Positions 11,020 to 22,511 of a stretch of 64,000 nucleotides of DNA are shown here, piece by piece. The DNA is taken from assembly GCA_033032175.1 (NCBI GenBank), contig CM065318.1, positions 14,446,001-14,510,000 of the forward strand, read 5' to 3'. A program made the translations under genes and the position numbers. The notes beneath the pieces were generated by a model. That model was not told the origin of the DNA, ran no database searches, and worked only from the letters and a program-made list of their open reading frames with translations. The DNA comes from Saturnia japonica (Eukaryota; Arthropoda; Insecta; Lepidoptera; Saturniidae). The stretch's first letter is position 1. The number at the start of each line of letters is the position of its first letter.

Positions 11020-11033
11020 GTTTCAGCTCCTTT

Positions 11034-11120
11034 AGAACTGTATTATTGGTGCCTAAGACCCACTCTCTCTAACCCTCTCTCTCATAAGTGACGCAGACGA
11101 AGATACGCGGGCCAGCTAGT
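11034..11120 (+). mobile_element. Helitron-like 3' end
   Basis: Ends GACGAAGATACGCGGGCCAG then CTAG at 11117-11120, followed by T. The upstream part of this element lies before the inserted LINE fragment and has no definable 5' end. Confidence 0.5.
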
Positions 11121-13640
11121 TTTCATAAAAAATATTAAAAGAAAAAGATCAAGACATTGTTTGAATACGCTAATCTATGGAGCTATCAGAGAGATTTGAA
11201 AAAATATTTATATGCTCTACAACTTCACGCTACAGCACAAAGGAGCGAAGCAGGAACAATGAATGATAAGCAATCTGACAAGCCGTAGGCAAGTACGAGA
11301 AAGGAGAACAACAATCATTCTCCAAAATTCTTTTACGTAGTTTTAGTTTATAATGGTGACCACAATGATGAAATTGTTTATTTACTGGTATACACCGTTG
11401 TATTAAATTAACTGAACTCGGTTTCAAGTAAATCTAACAACATCTTGACCGAGAGACTATTTGAGTTGAGGTCAAATCTCTTATCTATGTGTCCCGTTGA
11501 TGTCGATTATGTTAAATTGTTATTATATATTTTAATAATACATTATAATAAAATATAATACACTTTAAGAATTGTTAATAATTCTTTTAGAAATCGAAAA
11601 AAAAAACAATCAAAATAGTCTCAACCGATTTTTATGAAATGTAGTAAATGGAGAGTATATAATGTTATTCCTAAAATGATAGGCTAAAAGAATTGTCGAT
11701 AATATTACTAAAAGTTCGAGATTAAAATAATTACTGCGTAATAAAAGAGTGTGAAACCGCGGGCCACCTATAGACCACAATCCATTTTTATGAGGCTCTC
11801 CCAAACAGATCCATTGTCAAACTGGTAGCGGTATGGTCTTTTTATTGTTGAAATAAATTTTCATTTTTATTACAGTTCTTTTGAAAGTCCCCATTGTCAC
11901 TGATCGTGTCCCGATATGCTAAAAACTGAGACATAGAAGCATATTTGCGATTATAAATGCAAATTATTTAAATGTATCTTGTATAATATTATTATAATAT
12001 AATAACCTGTTACAGTTGGAAATATCCAACATAATTAAAATGTCTCGAATTTCATAATTGTTGCATAATTATTGTTTGTATATTCTATTAATTAAATAAA
12101 ATTTCAAAAATAGGCAACCGGACATGTTTTCAAAAAGCATTAGTTTTTAATTATTATGGATTTATAAACCTAGGAAAAAAATAATATCACATTATAAAAA
12201 TATTTGAAATTACATCTAAAGAACAGCACAAAATATTCGACCTTATTTAATAATTTAAAACATAAATCAATACTATTTCACAAAGACACACCACAACATT
12301 TTATAGTGTTTTGTGATTACTGTTAGGCTGCCCAGTTTAACGATTGTTAAAGTTATACTATTTTGATCAGGACGGATTGGGTAGTGATATCTTAATTATA
12401 CCTACTCCTTGACCACTGAAATTGTTGCTTTACATGTAATATAAAAGACGAATTAATAACTTTAAAGAAATTTATAACTTTTTAAATCTGGTTCTTTCAC
12501 TAACAACTATGATATATTTTTATATGTACTATGAGAGTTTCGGTTTTCGTTATTTGTAAATTTAGTAAAATTTTTCGATATCTATAATTTTAGCATATAG
12601 ATACAATTTTTTTTTTTATGTTGTAATAATTGTCTTTATTAAATTTTGAACACCTATGAACAGTCTGAGTTCCACTTTGTCTACACGGGGTTTCTCTACC
12701 GACCTTTAACTATTTTTTTCCTTTTCTGTAGTTCAAAACTAAATGTGTTTATTTATAATAATGACGTAAATATGATTCACGTTTTTGTCGTAAAAGTTAG
12801 TTTTTTATACATAATATTTATTTATTATTAACACTATATCAACTCGATGTTTAATAATTATATTTTAACGATATCTCAATCATATAAAGAGCTCATTAAT
12901 TATAACCTTATAGAAACTGCTACAATAATGTATAAATAAGAGTTAATTATGATGGCTTAACTGTCCCTTGGCTAGTTTTTATGACTTTTATACTTCTTTT
13001 GAGGTTGCGATGTAATTGCTCCAAGTTCGATGCAGTCTTAAAGATTTTGTAAAGATAAAACAAAAAAAAAAAACAGGAGATACGCGACAATAATACATCA
13101 TTTTGTGAAAATTTCAACCGGCAAAATGATACATTCCCTTAATGCGGAAAATGTAGGATTAACTATAGGGTAATAGGGTTCATTTTCTAGGAAAGGAACC
13201 CCCAAAACTAAAAAAAAATACAACATTCTTAACCTTACAAAAGATAAAACGAACGAGGAAAATGTGAAAATGATTACTTGTAAAACAACAATCTCTTAAA
13301 GTTCATTTTACTCGTTTATTATAATTATATATGTTAAGGACAAGTAAGTACTTAGGTACATGAGATGGAGTACCTAAGTGCATTCAGGCAGTTCTCCTTG
13401 ATGCTGCTGTTAGCCCGGTTTGACTAGATAACGTGTAATTAACTGGACTGTATTGGAAAAATCAAAAAACTATGTAGATATTTTTGTATAATGTAAGAAT
13501 CAATCGTCTTTGAACTTTGAACCAATTATATATTATTATTATTATTTTTATTTATTTCAGATTTACATCCAATATTGTTAGTTAACTTAGCCTATGTTAG
13601 TAAGGACAAAAACACATTTTACAAATATTTACACACACAA
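11121..13640. other. AT-rich interval; one Helitron-like fragment, otherwise nothing recognised
   Basis: The stretch 11575-11777 resembles 5340-5660 (GGCTAAAAGAATTGTCGATA, GTGTGAAACCGCGGGCCACC), so it is a truncated copy of that Helitron-like family. The rest shows no coding similarity, no inverted repeats of note and no RNA gene. The short open frames at 11230-11427, 11610-11804 and 12646-12831 look random. Confidence 0.5.
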
Positions 13641-13646
13641 GCAAAA

Positions 13647-13979
13647 TCAGTAATTTGCATAGGTATACACGCTTTTAATTATTTCAGTCCAATGGTGAAG
13701 GAACAAACTATCCGGTATATTCGATAATATCTTCAGGACACCATTAGAGCTACCACACAGTCGATTCATCATGGAGCATGCTTTCAAACGAATAATCGCG
13801 TAAAAATCTTCAACGCGCGCCTCAGCAAACATCCCTGATGCGCTACAGTACCGAAGCAGCCCCAACAATGCTCTGAACACATTATTGTACTGTATACACA
13901 GAGCATTGTAGGCAAGCTGAGTATATGTGGTCCAGAGGTTGCTGGTATAGAAGCACTGACAGTAGGCTTTGAATAGCAA
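13647..13979 (-). pseudogene. LINE reverse transcriptase C-terminal remnant (CSASGMFAEARV family)
   Basis: 110 codons resembling the C-terminus of a common insect non-LTR retrotransposon protein: YNNVFRALLGLLRYCSASGM, FAEARVEDFYAIIRLKACSM, and a final HW pair. The region lies beyond the catalytic palm. A second diverged copy of the same family is at 42430-42620, also on the minus strand. The clade cannot be assigned from this part alone. The stretch of 110 codons without a stop suggests a relatively recent insertion, but the rest of the ORF is missing. Confidence 0.7.
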
Positions 13980-14000
13980 TATTTTTACGCTTGGTGTACA

Positions 14001-14112
14001 ATGGGCTCAGTGATAACGTGTAAGGTCATTGCGTCGATCGACGTGAGTTCGCACCCCTGTATAGAGTTTGAGCTTTCGGTGAAGGAAAACATCATGATGA
14101 ACCAACTTACAG
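14001..14112 (+). mobile_element. tRNA-derived SINE, family B, head portion
   Basis: Begins GGGCTCAGTGATAACG (A-box-like). The internal GTGAGTTCGCACCCC is B-box-like (consensus GGTTCGANTCC), and GGTGAAGGAAAACATCATGA follows. The same body occurs at 25198-25467, 51985-52212 and 53494-53727. The open frame at 14001-14219 is this SINE read through and is not a gene. Confidence 0.65.
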
Positions 14113-16512
14113 TAGTGGTATATCGTGTTTGGGCTCATTGGAATGGTATCAATGAATGCTTTTATATGTTAATAATTGGTGTCCATTGCGGTTGGATCGC
14201 GGCGTTGACTAATAATTAATCTAAGTTAATGTATAAAATAAATAACAGTTAAGGAAGAATAATTAGACTGATGAGAAAATATATGATAATTTAAAATTGC
14301 GAATTGTACATTGCCATACGACTAAACAAAAACGTGAAGTCATGGGAAACCCGACAGAAGCGAACTTTGTGTATAAAATCGAATTATTTATAAATATAAT
14401 TTAATTTCGATGTAGTTAGTAGTAAATTAATATTTGAAAATTAAAAAATACAAAACTAAAAAACATAAAATATATGTGTACTAGTTTATGTACCCACGTA
14501 ATAAGTTATACTTTTTTTGTTTAACAAAACAAAAATAACTCTAAACAATGACAATAACATACCAACAACATTATGAAGTTTTTAAATTTTTATTTGATTA
14601 TAATACACCGTTTAATTATATTTTCTACAATTCAAATTAAAGTCATTTACATAAACTAACTTCCGTCACGTGAACCAGGAGCGCTGCTCTCAATTTTACC
14701 CTCAATTAACATTTCTTAAACACTCCGCAGCCTGCCGCACTTTACTTCCGTTACCTTCGCAGCTTCCGTTCTTACGGCTTTCTTTTTCTTAGTTACGTTT
14801 CAATTCCAAACGAGTTTTAAAAATTATCGCTTCAATAAATAACAATTTTCCTTGAAATATTGAAGTGTCTCCTTTAACACGTTTTTCCACTGTATACAAA
14901 TCATCATATTCTTACTTATATTTTTACTTAAAGGTGTTTTTTTGGCAACGCCATATTTCTGTTAATTCTTCATCAAAATAATGATTCAAACATCATTTAA
15001 AGTTTATGATTCCCATTATTGACGAAACAATATATACAAATACTTCAAAATTAATGTTTTCGTTAAATAAATTGATTAAAAATGTTAATATTAAATTGCG
15101 TTCCTATCTGTATATAACTGATATCTCAAAAGCGTTTTTAAATAAACCCTAATTAAAATATATTCGACTAACCTATCAGTTTAACTAACATGACAGCTGT
15201 TACATTGTTGAAACTCTATAATATGTGAAATATTTGCATGGGTCAGCTAGTATTATGTAATTGAAAATAAATTTTACAAGGTACGTCTTTATTCGAAGAG
15301 CGAACTCAAGGCATACTAGTTATTAAGATAGATGATTATTGCACTAACGAGTTGATGATATAAGGATAATGCTTCTTAGTGCAATTAAAGTCTTAATTTG
15401 AATTAAATTAGGTATTTTATTTGTAGCAAGGCATTGAAATAATACCTACAAGTAGGTACTAGAGATGAAACCGCATCGTTTTTATTTGTAAGATACAAGT
15501 TTTATGTTCCATGAACCCCCGATTAAAAATCAAAGAAAAAGATTTTTCGAATTTATTAATCCGTTGAAATACTTCCTGCTCGCGTTCCAAGCTTCATGTA
15601 ATTACTACTTTTTTTATTTATTTAAAATCACTGTTGCAGGTAGTACTTTAGTGCAAGGCAAACTAAAAATAAATCGATACAAGTAACCAATTTATTGAGA
15701 CCGTTTCAATTAATTCAAACACGATACCTACTTCTGCTGTAAGTTAACGAGGAATTGGGTTTCTTGCTGATCCCAGATGATGCTGCAGCATCAGGTTATC
15801 ATGTTCTGCCAATATAATTGTAGTATACAGTACAAGAAATTTCTAATCTATCAAACCTGTGGAAGCGGTTCGCATTTCTTCATCGGCTAGAAAAGAGCTG
15901 ATGATCTGTAGACGGCTGAACAGATTTTAATCATAGTTAAGAGTACTTTAATATCCAGATCAAGAAACCCTGCAAACAAAAAAAAAAAATCAAAATTTGT
16001 TCTTTCATTTAGGAGCTACGATCCCACAGATAGATACATACACACGTTCAATATCCCTTCTGTTTGTATGCCGAAAATTATGACAAGGAACGAAATGTCA
16101 AATTTAACGAGTTCATAGCAAAATCATGACCATTATCTAGATAAATTTGGAAAGGAAAGCATTATCTAAATACTTACAAGAATCGCTTACTTTATATTAT
16201 AAGATATATAAACAAATAAAAAAGCTAGTTTTGTAAACAGATTTATTTAAAGCTACGATTTAGAGTAAAATTTGTCAATTTACTAAAACAAGTTGAAATA
16301 AATTCAACATGCATTTGAACGACATGCAAACAAGTAGAACGAAGAGAAAGGTTTGTTTGCCTAACATTCACCGACTTTCTCTAAAAATATTTTAACTATT
16401 TTCATCTGTTGTTTCCCAACAAAATATTAATATCATCATCATTGATACACAGGCTGTGTCAATATACTGCCGGGATAAGATAGAAACCGATCTTCAGTAA
16501 TCGAAAGATAAA
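14113..16512. other. AT-rich interval with one weak Helitron-like 3' end
   Basis: A TGCATGGGTCAGCTAG sequence ending at 15250 and followed by T looks like a Helitron 3' end, but no 5' partner was identified. The rest holds no recognisable gene. The block near 14650-14780, with several CTTCCG repeats, is of unknown nature. Confidence 0.4.
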
Positions 16513-16827
16513 TCTGTACAATTAATAAAATCGAAGTGTCTGTTTGTAATGTCACACACAATAACAGCTTATTTACTAAAATAAGTCAATCGGACGCTTA
16601 AATGTCTTGCGCTGAATAAACAATAAGAGATATAGCAAATTAATATACACATTAAAAAGACATGTAGACAAGACACAAAAAAGTCAGCGAGAGTATATTA
16701 TGTGTATCTTCTGACACAATACGCATTTTTGTCTTTAAAATAGCCGAGAGCGGGGATCAATATTCGCGGGTGTGCCCGATCGATGGCATTCTGTAGTCCA
16801 CGAGAGCGAAGCCGCGGGCACAGCTAG
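16513..16827 (+). mobile_element. Non-autonomous Helitron, complete (315 bp)
   Basis: Both ends are visible: A|TCTGTACAATTAATAAAAT at 16513 and GCGAAGCCGCGGGCACAG then CTAG|T at 16824-16827. Insertion between A and T without target duplication, a TC start and a CTAG end after a GC-rich potential hairpin are the defining Helitron features. The body shares blocks with 5690, 22512, 26533 and 42692-43165 but is shorter. Confidence 0.8.
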
Positions 16828-17329
16828 TATAATAATATAATACAAAATAAAGGTGTATTTTTTAAAATAATGGCATGCTATAGTGACGCCATTCAACTTG
16901 ATAATAAAAATCAATGGCAATCCGAAAAACTTTACTATGTACTGTTAGATATAAGGCCCCGATGCATCAGAGAGCTTTTACAGCTTCCCCAAACGTGTGA
17001 GGGTTCCCGCTCCCGTGTCCATTACGCCTTATATATTAATTCCAATCAGTCTGACCAGTAAGGTAGTTATGAATATACTCCACTCTATGGAAAAATAATC
17101 CATTAAAATATTTCAAAAATTATCTTCTGAAAAAGAAGCTCCGCTGCATTATATAAAAATATTACTCTATCAAATATATAGTTATTTTATCTGACTCAAA
17201 AGTGCCTCGTCGAGTCGTGGTATGCCAGAAGCTTATGAGTTGCTAAAATTATTATATGATTTAGAGTGTCGCAATATGAATATTATAATTCAATGGATAC
17301 CATAACATGTCAGAGTGATGAAAATGTTT

Positions 17330-17770
17330 ATAATTGAGCAAATATAGCTATCTTTAACCCATTTAGTGCCAGTGACCCGCGTGTTGTGCCCTATCATGTG
17401 AAATAATATATAGGTAAGAACTCTTTAGATAGGGGTATTTGGTATAGAATATTTGAAGGGAAGTTGTAGCAGACTCCACGTTTTGACAGTGTCAGGCTTT
17501 CTAGAAGGGGATTGGTTGCAAGCATTTAATATCCGGGTTTGGTCACATACCCCATAACAAGTTTCTCTTTATGATAGGGGAGGAACATCTCGACTGTGTG
17601 ATATCTGTCTCCCCACCGATGATATTTATCATTTGTTGTAGGAATGTGTCCAGACCGAAGAATTACAAGGAAAATGCTATTGGAGTCCTGAAGAAACGTA
17701 GGCGAAATCAATATTATTTTAAGAGAACCCATGTCTAATGCTGCCCCGGTAATTTATAAATTTCTCTCGT
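17330..17770 (+). pseudogene. Degraded LINE ORF2 C-terminus with a CCHC-like zinc knuckle
   Basis: At about 17590-17700 the plus strand reads RLCDICLPTDDIYHLL, a stop, then ECVQTEELQG. The C-x2-C-x(9)-H-x(4-5)-C spacing is typical of the zinc knuckle near the end of R1/CR1-type LINE ORF2 proteins. Several frameshifts and stops separate the readable pieces, so this is a dead fragment. The minus-strand open stretch at 17526-17732 is only its complement. Confidence 0.5.
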
Positions 17771-18249
17771 TGTTTCCTCAAATTAATCAACTTTTAAAAC
17801 TTTATTTAACAAATTGACTTCTCCTATGAGGTTAGCATAGTCATCAGGGATGTATTGAAGCCTCGTTAAAATAAGAAGTTAAGGCTATATCATAAACAAC
17901 AGCTACTGTTAATTAATGAAATGTACATAACATAAAACTTAATTAAGTTAACAAGCTAAACTCAAGTAATATAGTTGAAGGTTAAAGCGAATACGAAAAA
18001 CAACTAGTTAAACAATAAATAGGTACAACATTATACGGTAATAATTATATCCGAAATTACAGTATTTCCATAAATCCGATCACAAAAACCATTCAATTAA
18101 ATTAATAAGATAAAATTTGAAATTGTAATTTGTCACAAAAAATATATAACGAGCTGTGTGTTATTTCATTAAACCGAACGTGATGACCTGTTCTTAACAA
18201 TTATTATATTCTATATTAAATGGCAAATTCAGAACTAATTACAACCTAA
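17771..18249. other. AT-rich interval, nothing recognised
   Basis: No coding similarity, repeats or RNA-like structure noticed. Confidence 0.5.
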
Positions 18250-19490
18250 TCTAATACTTATTAATAAAAGAGTAAAGAGTCGAAATCTGTACATTGAAGA
18301 TATTTGAGAATAAATAATACGGGGGTCTAGAGTAATGGTCAGAAATCATTTCGATCGTTTTTGAAATTTTTGTTTTTGTCTGTCTGTCGGTGTGTTTGAA
18401 CATCAATCACGCTAAAAACTACTGGATCGAATTTAATTAAATTTGGTATGATTGTAGCTTACAGTCTGAAGGTACATTTAGGATAATTTTTACACGTATG
18501 AACATTTGTATGGTCTATAAATTGCGTTTAGGTTATGTACATACAAAAAGGAATGTATGTGTATGTAACTCTGTAATATATATAAAATATTTACTGAAAT
18601 TGAGTAATAAGATACCAAATTATTTTATCTTTACATCATTTTCAGTAAAATCAATAAATGGAGATGTAAGTATTTTTATTTTCCAATAATATTCATAAAT
18701 GGCCCTGTACGGAGACTTGGTTTAAATCACGTATATATTTTCTGCAAGTACGTATATTATTAATTGAAGAATGCGTTTTTATTATTATTTTAAATATTTA
18801 AATAAGTAAAAATATATATTGTATCTTGATTTCTACGATACATGTCGTTGTTTGGTGTTTTTGTGCGGTATTATGATTTTTATTAAATTACACTAAACAG
18901 ATTACTATCAAGCGTTATTATTCCCTGGAAAATAACGGTGTATATAAATTTAAAGATATTGAATGAACTTATCTTTTCGTGTAAAGTAGGGGTGAGCAAC
19001 CCGCGGCCCGCGGGCCACAATTGGGCCGCCAAGCATTTCTAAAATTGAATTTATTTTATCGACTTTCTTTCATCAATATATTGTTATTAAATTAATTATA
19101 ATAAAATGGTAGTACATACTAAACCGAGATATTTTTTTATTGTGAATACTTGTCGACGACGTTTTTAAAGATGTAATACAAACACGCAACGTCTGCGCGT
19201 TTTTTTTTGTGACGAGATACACATTTGTTGGTTACTTGTTCAAACATGGAAACGGACGCGATGCGTGTGATGTATATAATCTTTATTTTTTTTTTTATTT
19301 TTTTTTTTTTTATTAAAATATGTATTATAAATAAAGTTTCGTAAATTATTAATAAGAATAATATACGTACGGCCCGCCAATTTTTTTAATATTTAAAATA
19401 GCCCTTTTATCAAAAAGGTTGCTCGCCCTGGTGTAAAGGATTGCAAAATTGAACATTTTTGTATGCCTTTATGTGTATACAGGTTGGAAA
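18250..19490 (+). mobile_element. Helitron-like repeat, family M copy 1, interrupted by a hAT MITE
   Basis: Starts TCTAATACTTATTAATAAAA, then AAATCTGTACATTGAAGATA, closely matching 60234-61475 in the same orientation over most of its length (for example ACATGTCGTTGTTTG and AACATTTTTGTATGCC in the tail). The TCTA(T)ACTTATAATAAAA start is Helitron-like, but no CTRR 3' end was found. A 444-bp hAT MITE with its duplication splits the last part; the repeat resumes at 19439. The open frame at 18498-18689 lies inside and looks fortuitous. Confidence 0.6.
18987..19430. mobile_element. hAT-type MITE with exact 8-bp target-site duplication
   Basis: The terminal inverted repeats are TAGGGGTGAGCAACC (18987) and, reading in from the other end, CAGGGCGAGCAACC (19430). 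Both are flanked by GTGTAAAG at 18979-18986 and 19431-19438. The 8-bp duplication and CAGGG-type termini place it in the hAT superfamily. A CGCGGCCCGCGGGCC palindrome follows the left end, and long T runs fill the middle. It has no transposase, so it is non-autonomous. Confidence 0.88.
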
Positions 19491-20199
19491 ATTATGTTAA
19501 ATAATAAAGATATATGAAATTTTACTCAAAGGAAATATTCTTTTATTTTTTTAAATACCTAATAATAACTGCATTCACAGATTTTCTAAAAAAGCTTACC
19601 CATAGCGGGAATCGAACCAACAAAAAAAAAATGCAAAAAAAACCGACATACACTATGTTGTTGCATTGATCGATGAGGAATAGACTAGACAATTAAAGAA
19701 GACCATGAAATTTAACAATTTGTAAATGTAAACGTTATTATAATTTTCTTAGAATTCAACGATGAGTGTAGGTAACCAAATAAAAGAAAAGATAATGTGT
19801 GTCTGTTAAAAATTCTCAAGTAAATCATTTCTAGATAAAGTAATTGGCAAGATTATTATTACTTCCTATAATCGTATGTACCATTGTCTTACTAATTATA
19901 CGTTTTTATGTTTGTAAGAAGACGAAAACTGCTGTTGATCCGTTGCAATTTGTGTCAGAAGTTACTAAGAAATTTCAGATAAATTATTAACGATGGATTT
20001 CCGCGAAGTAACGCCTTCGTCAATCAGATAACAAAAATTAATATATCAGTAAAAAATAGATGGAATAAATAATAAAATTGATAATTAAAAGCCTCCACAT
20101 TTGAAAAGCTTCATTGGCATTTATTTATGATGATCTTCAATATTTAATATATCTTCCTCCATGTCCCGTTTTTTCCACCCTTTATATTTATATACATAA
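19491..20199. repeat. AT-rich interval containing the second copy of the GACGAAGGCGTTAC repeat
   Basis: The part at 19925-20050 is an inverted copy of 3360-3420 (here read as GAAGTAACGCCTTCGTCAAT). The remainder of the interval is AT-rich with no gene recognised. Confidence 0.5.
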
Positions 20200-20447
20200 A
20201 TACCATCACGACTATATTCGCTGAAGGGCTAGGCAGTGGTGTACTAATATATACATCCACAGTTCGTCGCGTACGTTCTTAGGTCCCATGTAATAGTGGG
20301 CGAGCATATTGCCATTAATCGGGCACAAAGCCAAACTCCGAGTTGCTAATGAGAATTTCATAGAAAACCCCAATACCACTTTGCTCGACCTGGGAATCGA
20401 ACCCAGGACCTCGAGAATAGCAGTCGCGCTTACGACCACTAGGCTAA
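20200..20447 (-). mobile_element. tRNA-derived SINE, family A, copy 1
   Basis: On the minus strand it begins TAGCCTAGTGGTCGTAAGCG (A-box-like, tRNA-like) and contains CTGGGTTCGATTCCCAGG, a perfect B box inside a T-arm-like palindrome. A tRNA-unrelated body runs to about 20200. Further copies lie at 27007-27247 and 61481-61666. It is a pol III-type retroposon and not a working tRNA gene, because no full cloverleaf or anticodon arm forms. Confidence 0.8.
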
Positions 20448-20825
20448 TGTGGAATATGCCGTTCTTATTATTTTCATGTTAATGTTATTGATCCTAAGAA
20501 CCTATCAACTATGGAATGATGCCTATTAATTAAAGAGAAGCTTCCCATGTACAACATTTCATAAAAAATGGTCATGCCATTTTTGAGTAAAATCTGAACA
20601 TACAGACAAAAAAAATTGTTATGCTATATTCGACATCAGTTTCCTTCATGTAAATACGTCTATCGAGAAATTTGGGAAAAAATATTACATGTATTAATTA
20701 ATATAGAGAATTGAACTTTAAATATCATTGTTTAGAAGTTTTTTGCGAGGTCCCCACAGATTCGAGGCCGTCGTATAGCGCCGCCACTGTTACTACATAT
20801 ACACCTACTGTCGTCGTAACCCGAC
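20448..20825. other. AT-rich interval before the tandem array
   Basis: Nothing recognised until the array approach at 20760-20825, where TGTCGTCGTAACCCGACAAA begins to resemble the array unit end. Confidence 0.4.
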
Positions 20826-21310
20826 AAACCAAAAGAAAAAAATCATAGATGGGTTTATCACTATGTGTGTTGTGGTCACAATCCCTACCACCCCGCTATA
20901 TTACTGAATATGCATCGGCTGACTTCGGGACACGACAAACCAAAAGAAAAAAAATCATAGATGGGTTTATCACTATGTGTATTGTGGTCACAATCCCTAC
21001 CACCCCGCTATATTACTGAATATGCATCGGCTGACTTCGGGACACGACAAACCAAAAGAAATAAATCATAGATGGGTTTATCACTATGTGTATTGTGTTC
21101 ACAATCCCAACCACCCCGCTATATTACTGAATATGCATCGGCTGACTTCGGGACACGACAAACCAAAAGAAATAAATCATAGATGGGTTTATCACTATGT
21201 GTATTGTGTTCACAATCCCAACCACCCCGCTATATTACTGAATATGCATCGGCTGACTTCGGGACACGACAAACCAAAAGAAAATCATAGATGGGTTTAT
21301 TATAGTGTGT
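20826..21310 (+). repeat. Tandem array, about 111-bp unit, four units plus part-units
   Basis: AATCATAGATGGGTTTATCA starts at 20841, 20953, 21064, 21175 and 21283, giving spacings of 112, 111, 111 and 108 bp. The units are nearly identical. The later ones stay in one reading frame: the open frame at 20977-21378 encodes a 37-residue repeat containing NPNHPAILLNMHRLTSGHDK. There are no spacers, so it is not a CRISPR array. The unit is related to dispersed single copies at 24732-24775, 27410-27515 (reverse) and 57345-57420, so it is probably an amplified piece of a transposable element. Confidence 0.85.
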
Positions 21311-21829
21311 ATGGTATTGTCATTATAAGCCATTATGAATCCAATGCATTAACCATCCCAATAAAACTTCAAAAATAATTAAATTCATCCCTTATTGTAA
21401 AGACCTGCGGCAAGGTTTTTTGGAAAACGTGAAACCACATTTATTTCTTTCTTACTTAAAGCATAAATATGAATTTATAATACCTAATCTCATCTGAAAC
21501 ATGACGGGTTCTTCATATAAACTTTCACTCTAGTTTTATTATCACCACATGTGGAATAACACATTGAAATAATTCACTTGTATCAAAACTGTATAATCCT
21601 GATAATTTACAATAGGTATATCGCTTACAATATAAATAGAAACACCCGCGAGCCTCGGTCTACAGAACACACACATCACTTATGTCGTACTGCGTAGTTA
21701 AAGAATTTAAAAACACTTCAGCCAATCTTAAAAAGAATACTGGACTATCATTTCATTCTATTCATTCATTTCATGTATTTTTAATACAATAAATACATGT
21801 CATAGATAACAATGTCAATAAATCAACAA
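21311..21829. other. Interval with no recognised gene
   Basis: AT-rich. The array frame ends at 21378 and I see nothing else supportable. Confidence 0.45.
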
Positions 21830-22081
21830 CCAGTTGCCGTAGCAACCGACATTACCGCGCATGCGCGTTGGTGTTCCTTGTTCCTTTGTTCATGTACAAA
21901 ATATCATCCCCTATTTTCTACCGTAAAAGTTTTATTTTCACAACAAAAAGTACCATATGTCCTTTCCCAAGGTCAAATCTATCTCTATACCAAAATTCAT
22001 CATAATTGGTTTAGCGGTTTAGGCGTGAAAACGTAACAGACAGAAAGAGTTACTTTCGCATTTATATATTAGTATAGTATA
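21830..22081 (-). mobile_element. Helitron 5'-end-like fragment (TATAAATGCGAAAGTAACTC type)
   Basis: Read on the minus strand from 22081: TACTAATATATAAATGCGAA, then AGTAACTCTTTCTGTCTGTT and TTCACGCCTAAACCGC. This is the same block as the 5' end of the large Helitron at 36086 (TAATACTATAAATGCGAAAG). The 3' end is not identified. The open frame at 21812-22036 is not a gene. Confidence 0.5.
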
Positions 22082-22219
22082 GGTAAAGATAACATATTCG
22101 AAACCACTGATCTTTATAATAGATGATTATCAGGTTAATAGGAAAAAATTACATGTACAAACATCAACAGATTTATTAATATAAGAGTAGGTAACAAGAC
22201 AATTTTTAATTTAAAAAAA

Positions 22220-22456
22220 AACAATTTCAATGATTATGGGGAGCTCCCTGGTATATCTTCAAAGTTGAAGGTCCAATGTCAATGAAGTTAAAATGGGACC
22301 ACCCTTGAGGTATCCCCTTTCAAAACAAAAAAAACCATTATCTAAATCTGTAAACAAAGAAGTTATGCCAGAACACCATCCGTGAACATCCATAAAATAT
22401 ATTTATATATACATTCGAATTGAGAACCTCCTCCTTTTTTCAAGTCGGTTAAAAAA
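22220..22456 (+). repeat. Interspersed repeat, RTE-like LINE 3' UTR (GAAGTCGGTTAAAA family), copy 1
   Basis: Contains GTTAAAATGGGACCACCCTT, AACAAAGAAGTTATGCC and, at the end, CGAATTGAGAACCTCCTCCT followed by TCAAGTCGGTTAAAAA. Further copies are at 36415-36640, 41885-42085 and, fragmentary, 54240-54370. The tail resembles 3' ends of RTE-type LINEs known from insects; that assignment is from recollection of the pattern, not from a coding region. Confidence 0.6.
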
Positions 22457-22511
22457 CCACATAAAACATATTACGTTAATATGTAACGTAATGGCAGTAC
22501 ATATAAACATA

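Noticed and set aside
20385..20447. Possible tRNA gene on the minus strand
   Set aside because: Only the A and B boxes and a T-arm are convincing. The rest does not fold as a cloverleaf, and the same sequence recurs as a SINE head.
20826..21310. Regularly repeated units that could suggest a CRISPR array
   Set aside because: The 111-bp units are contiguous with no unique spacers, and the genome is eukaryotic.
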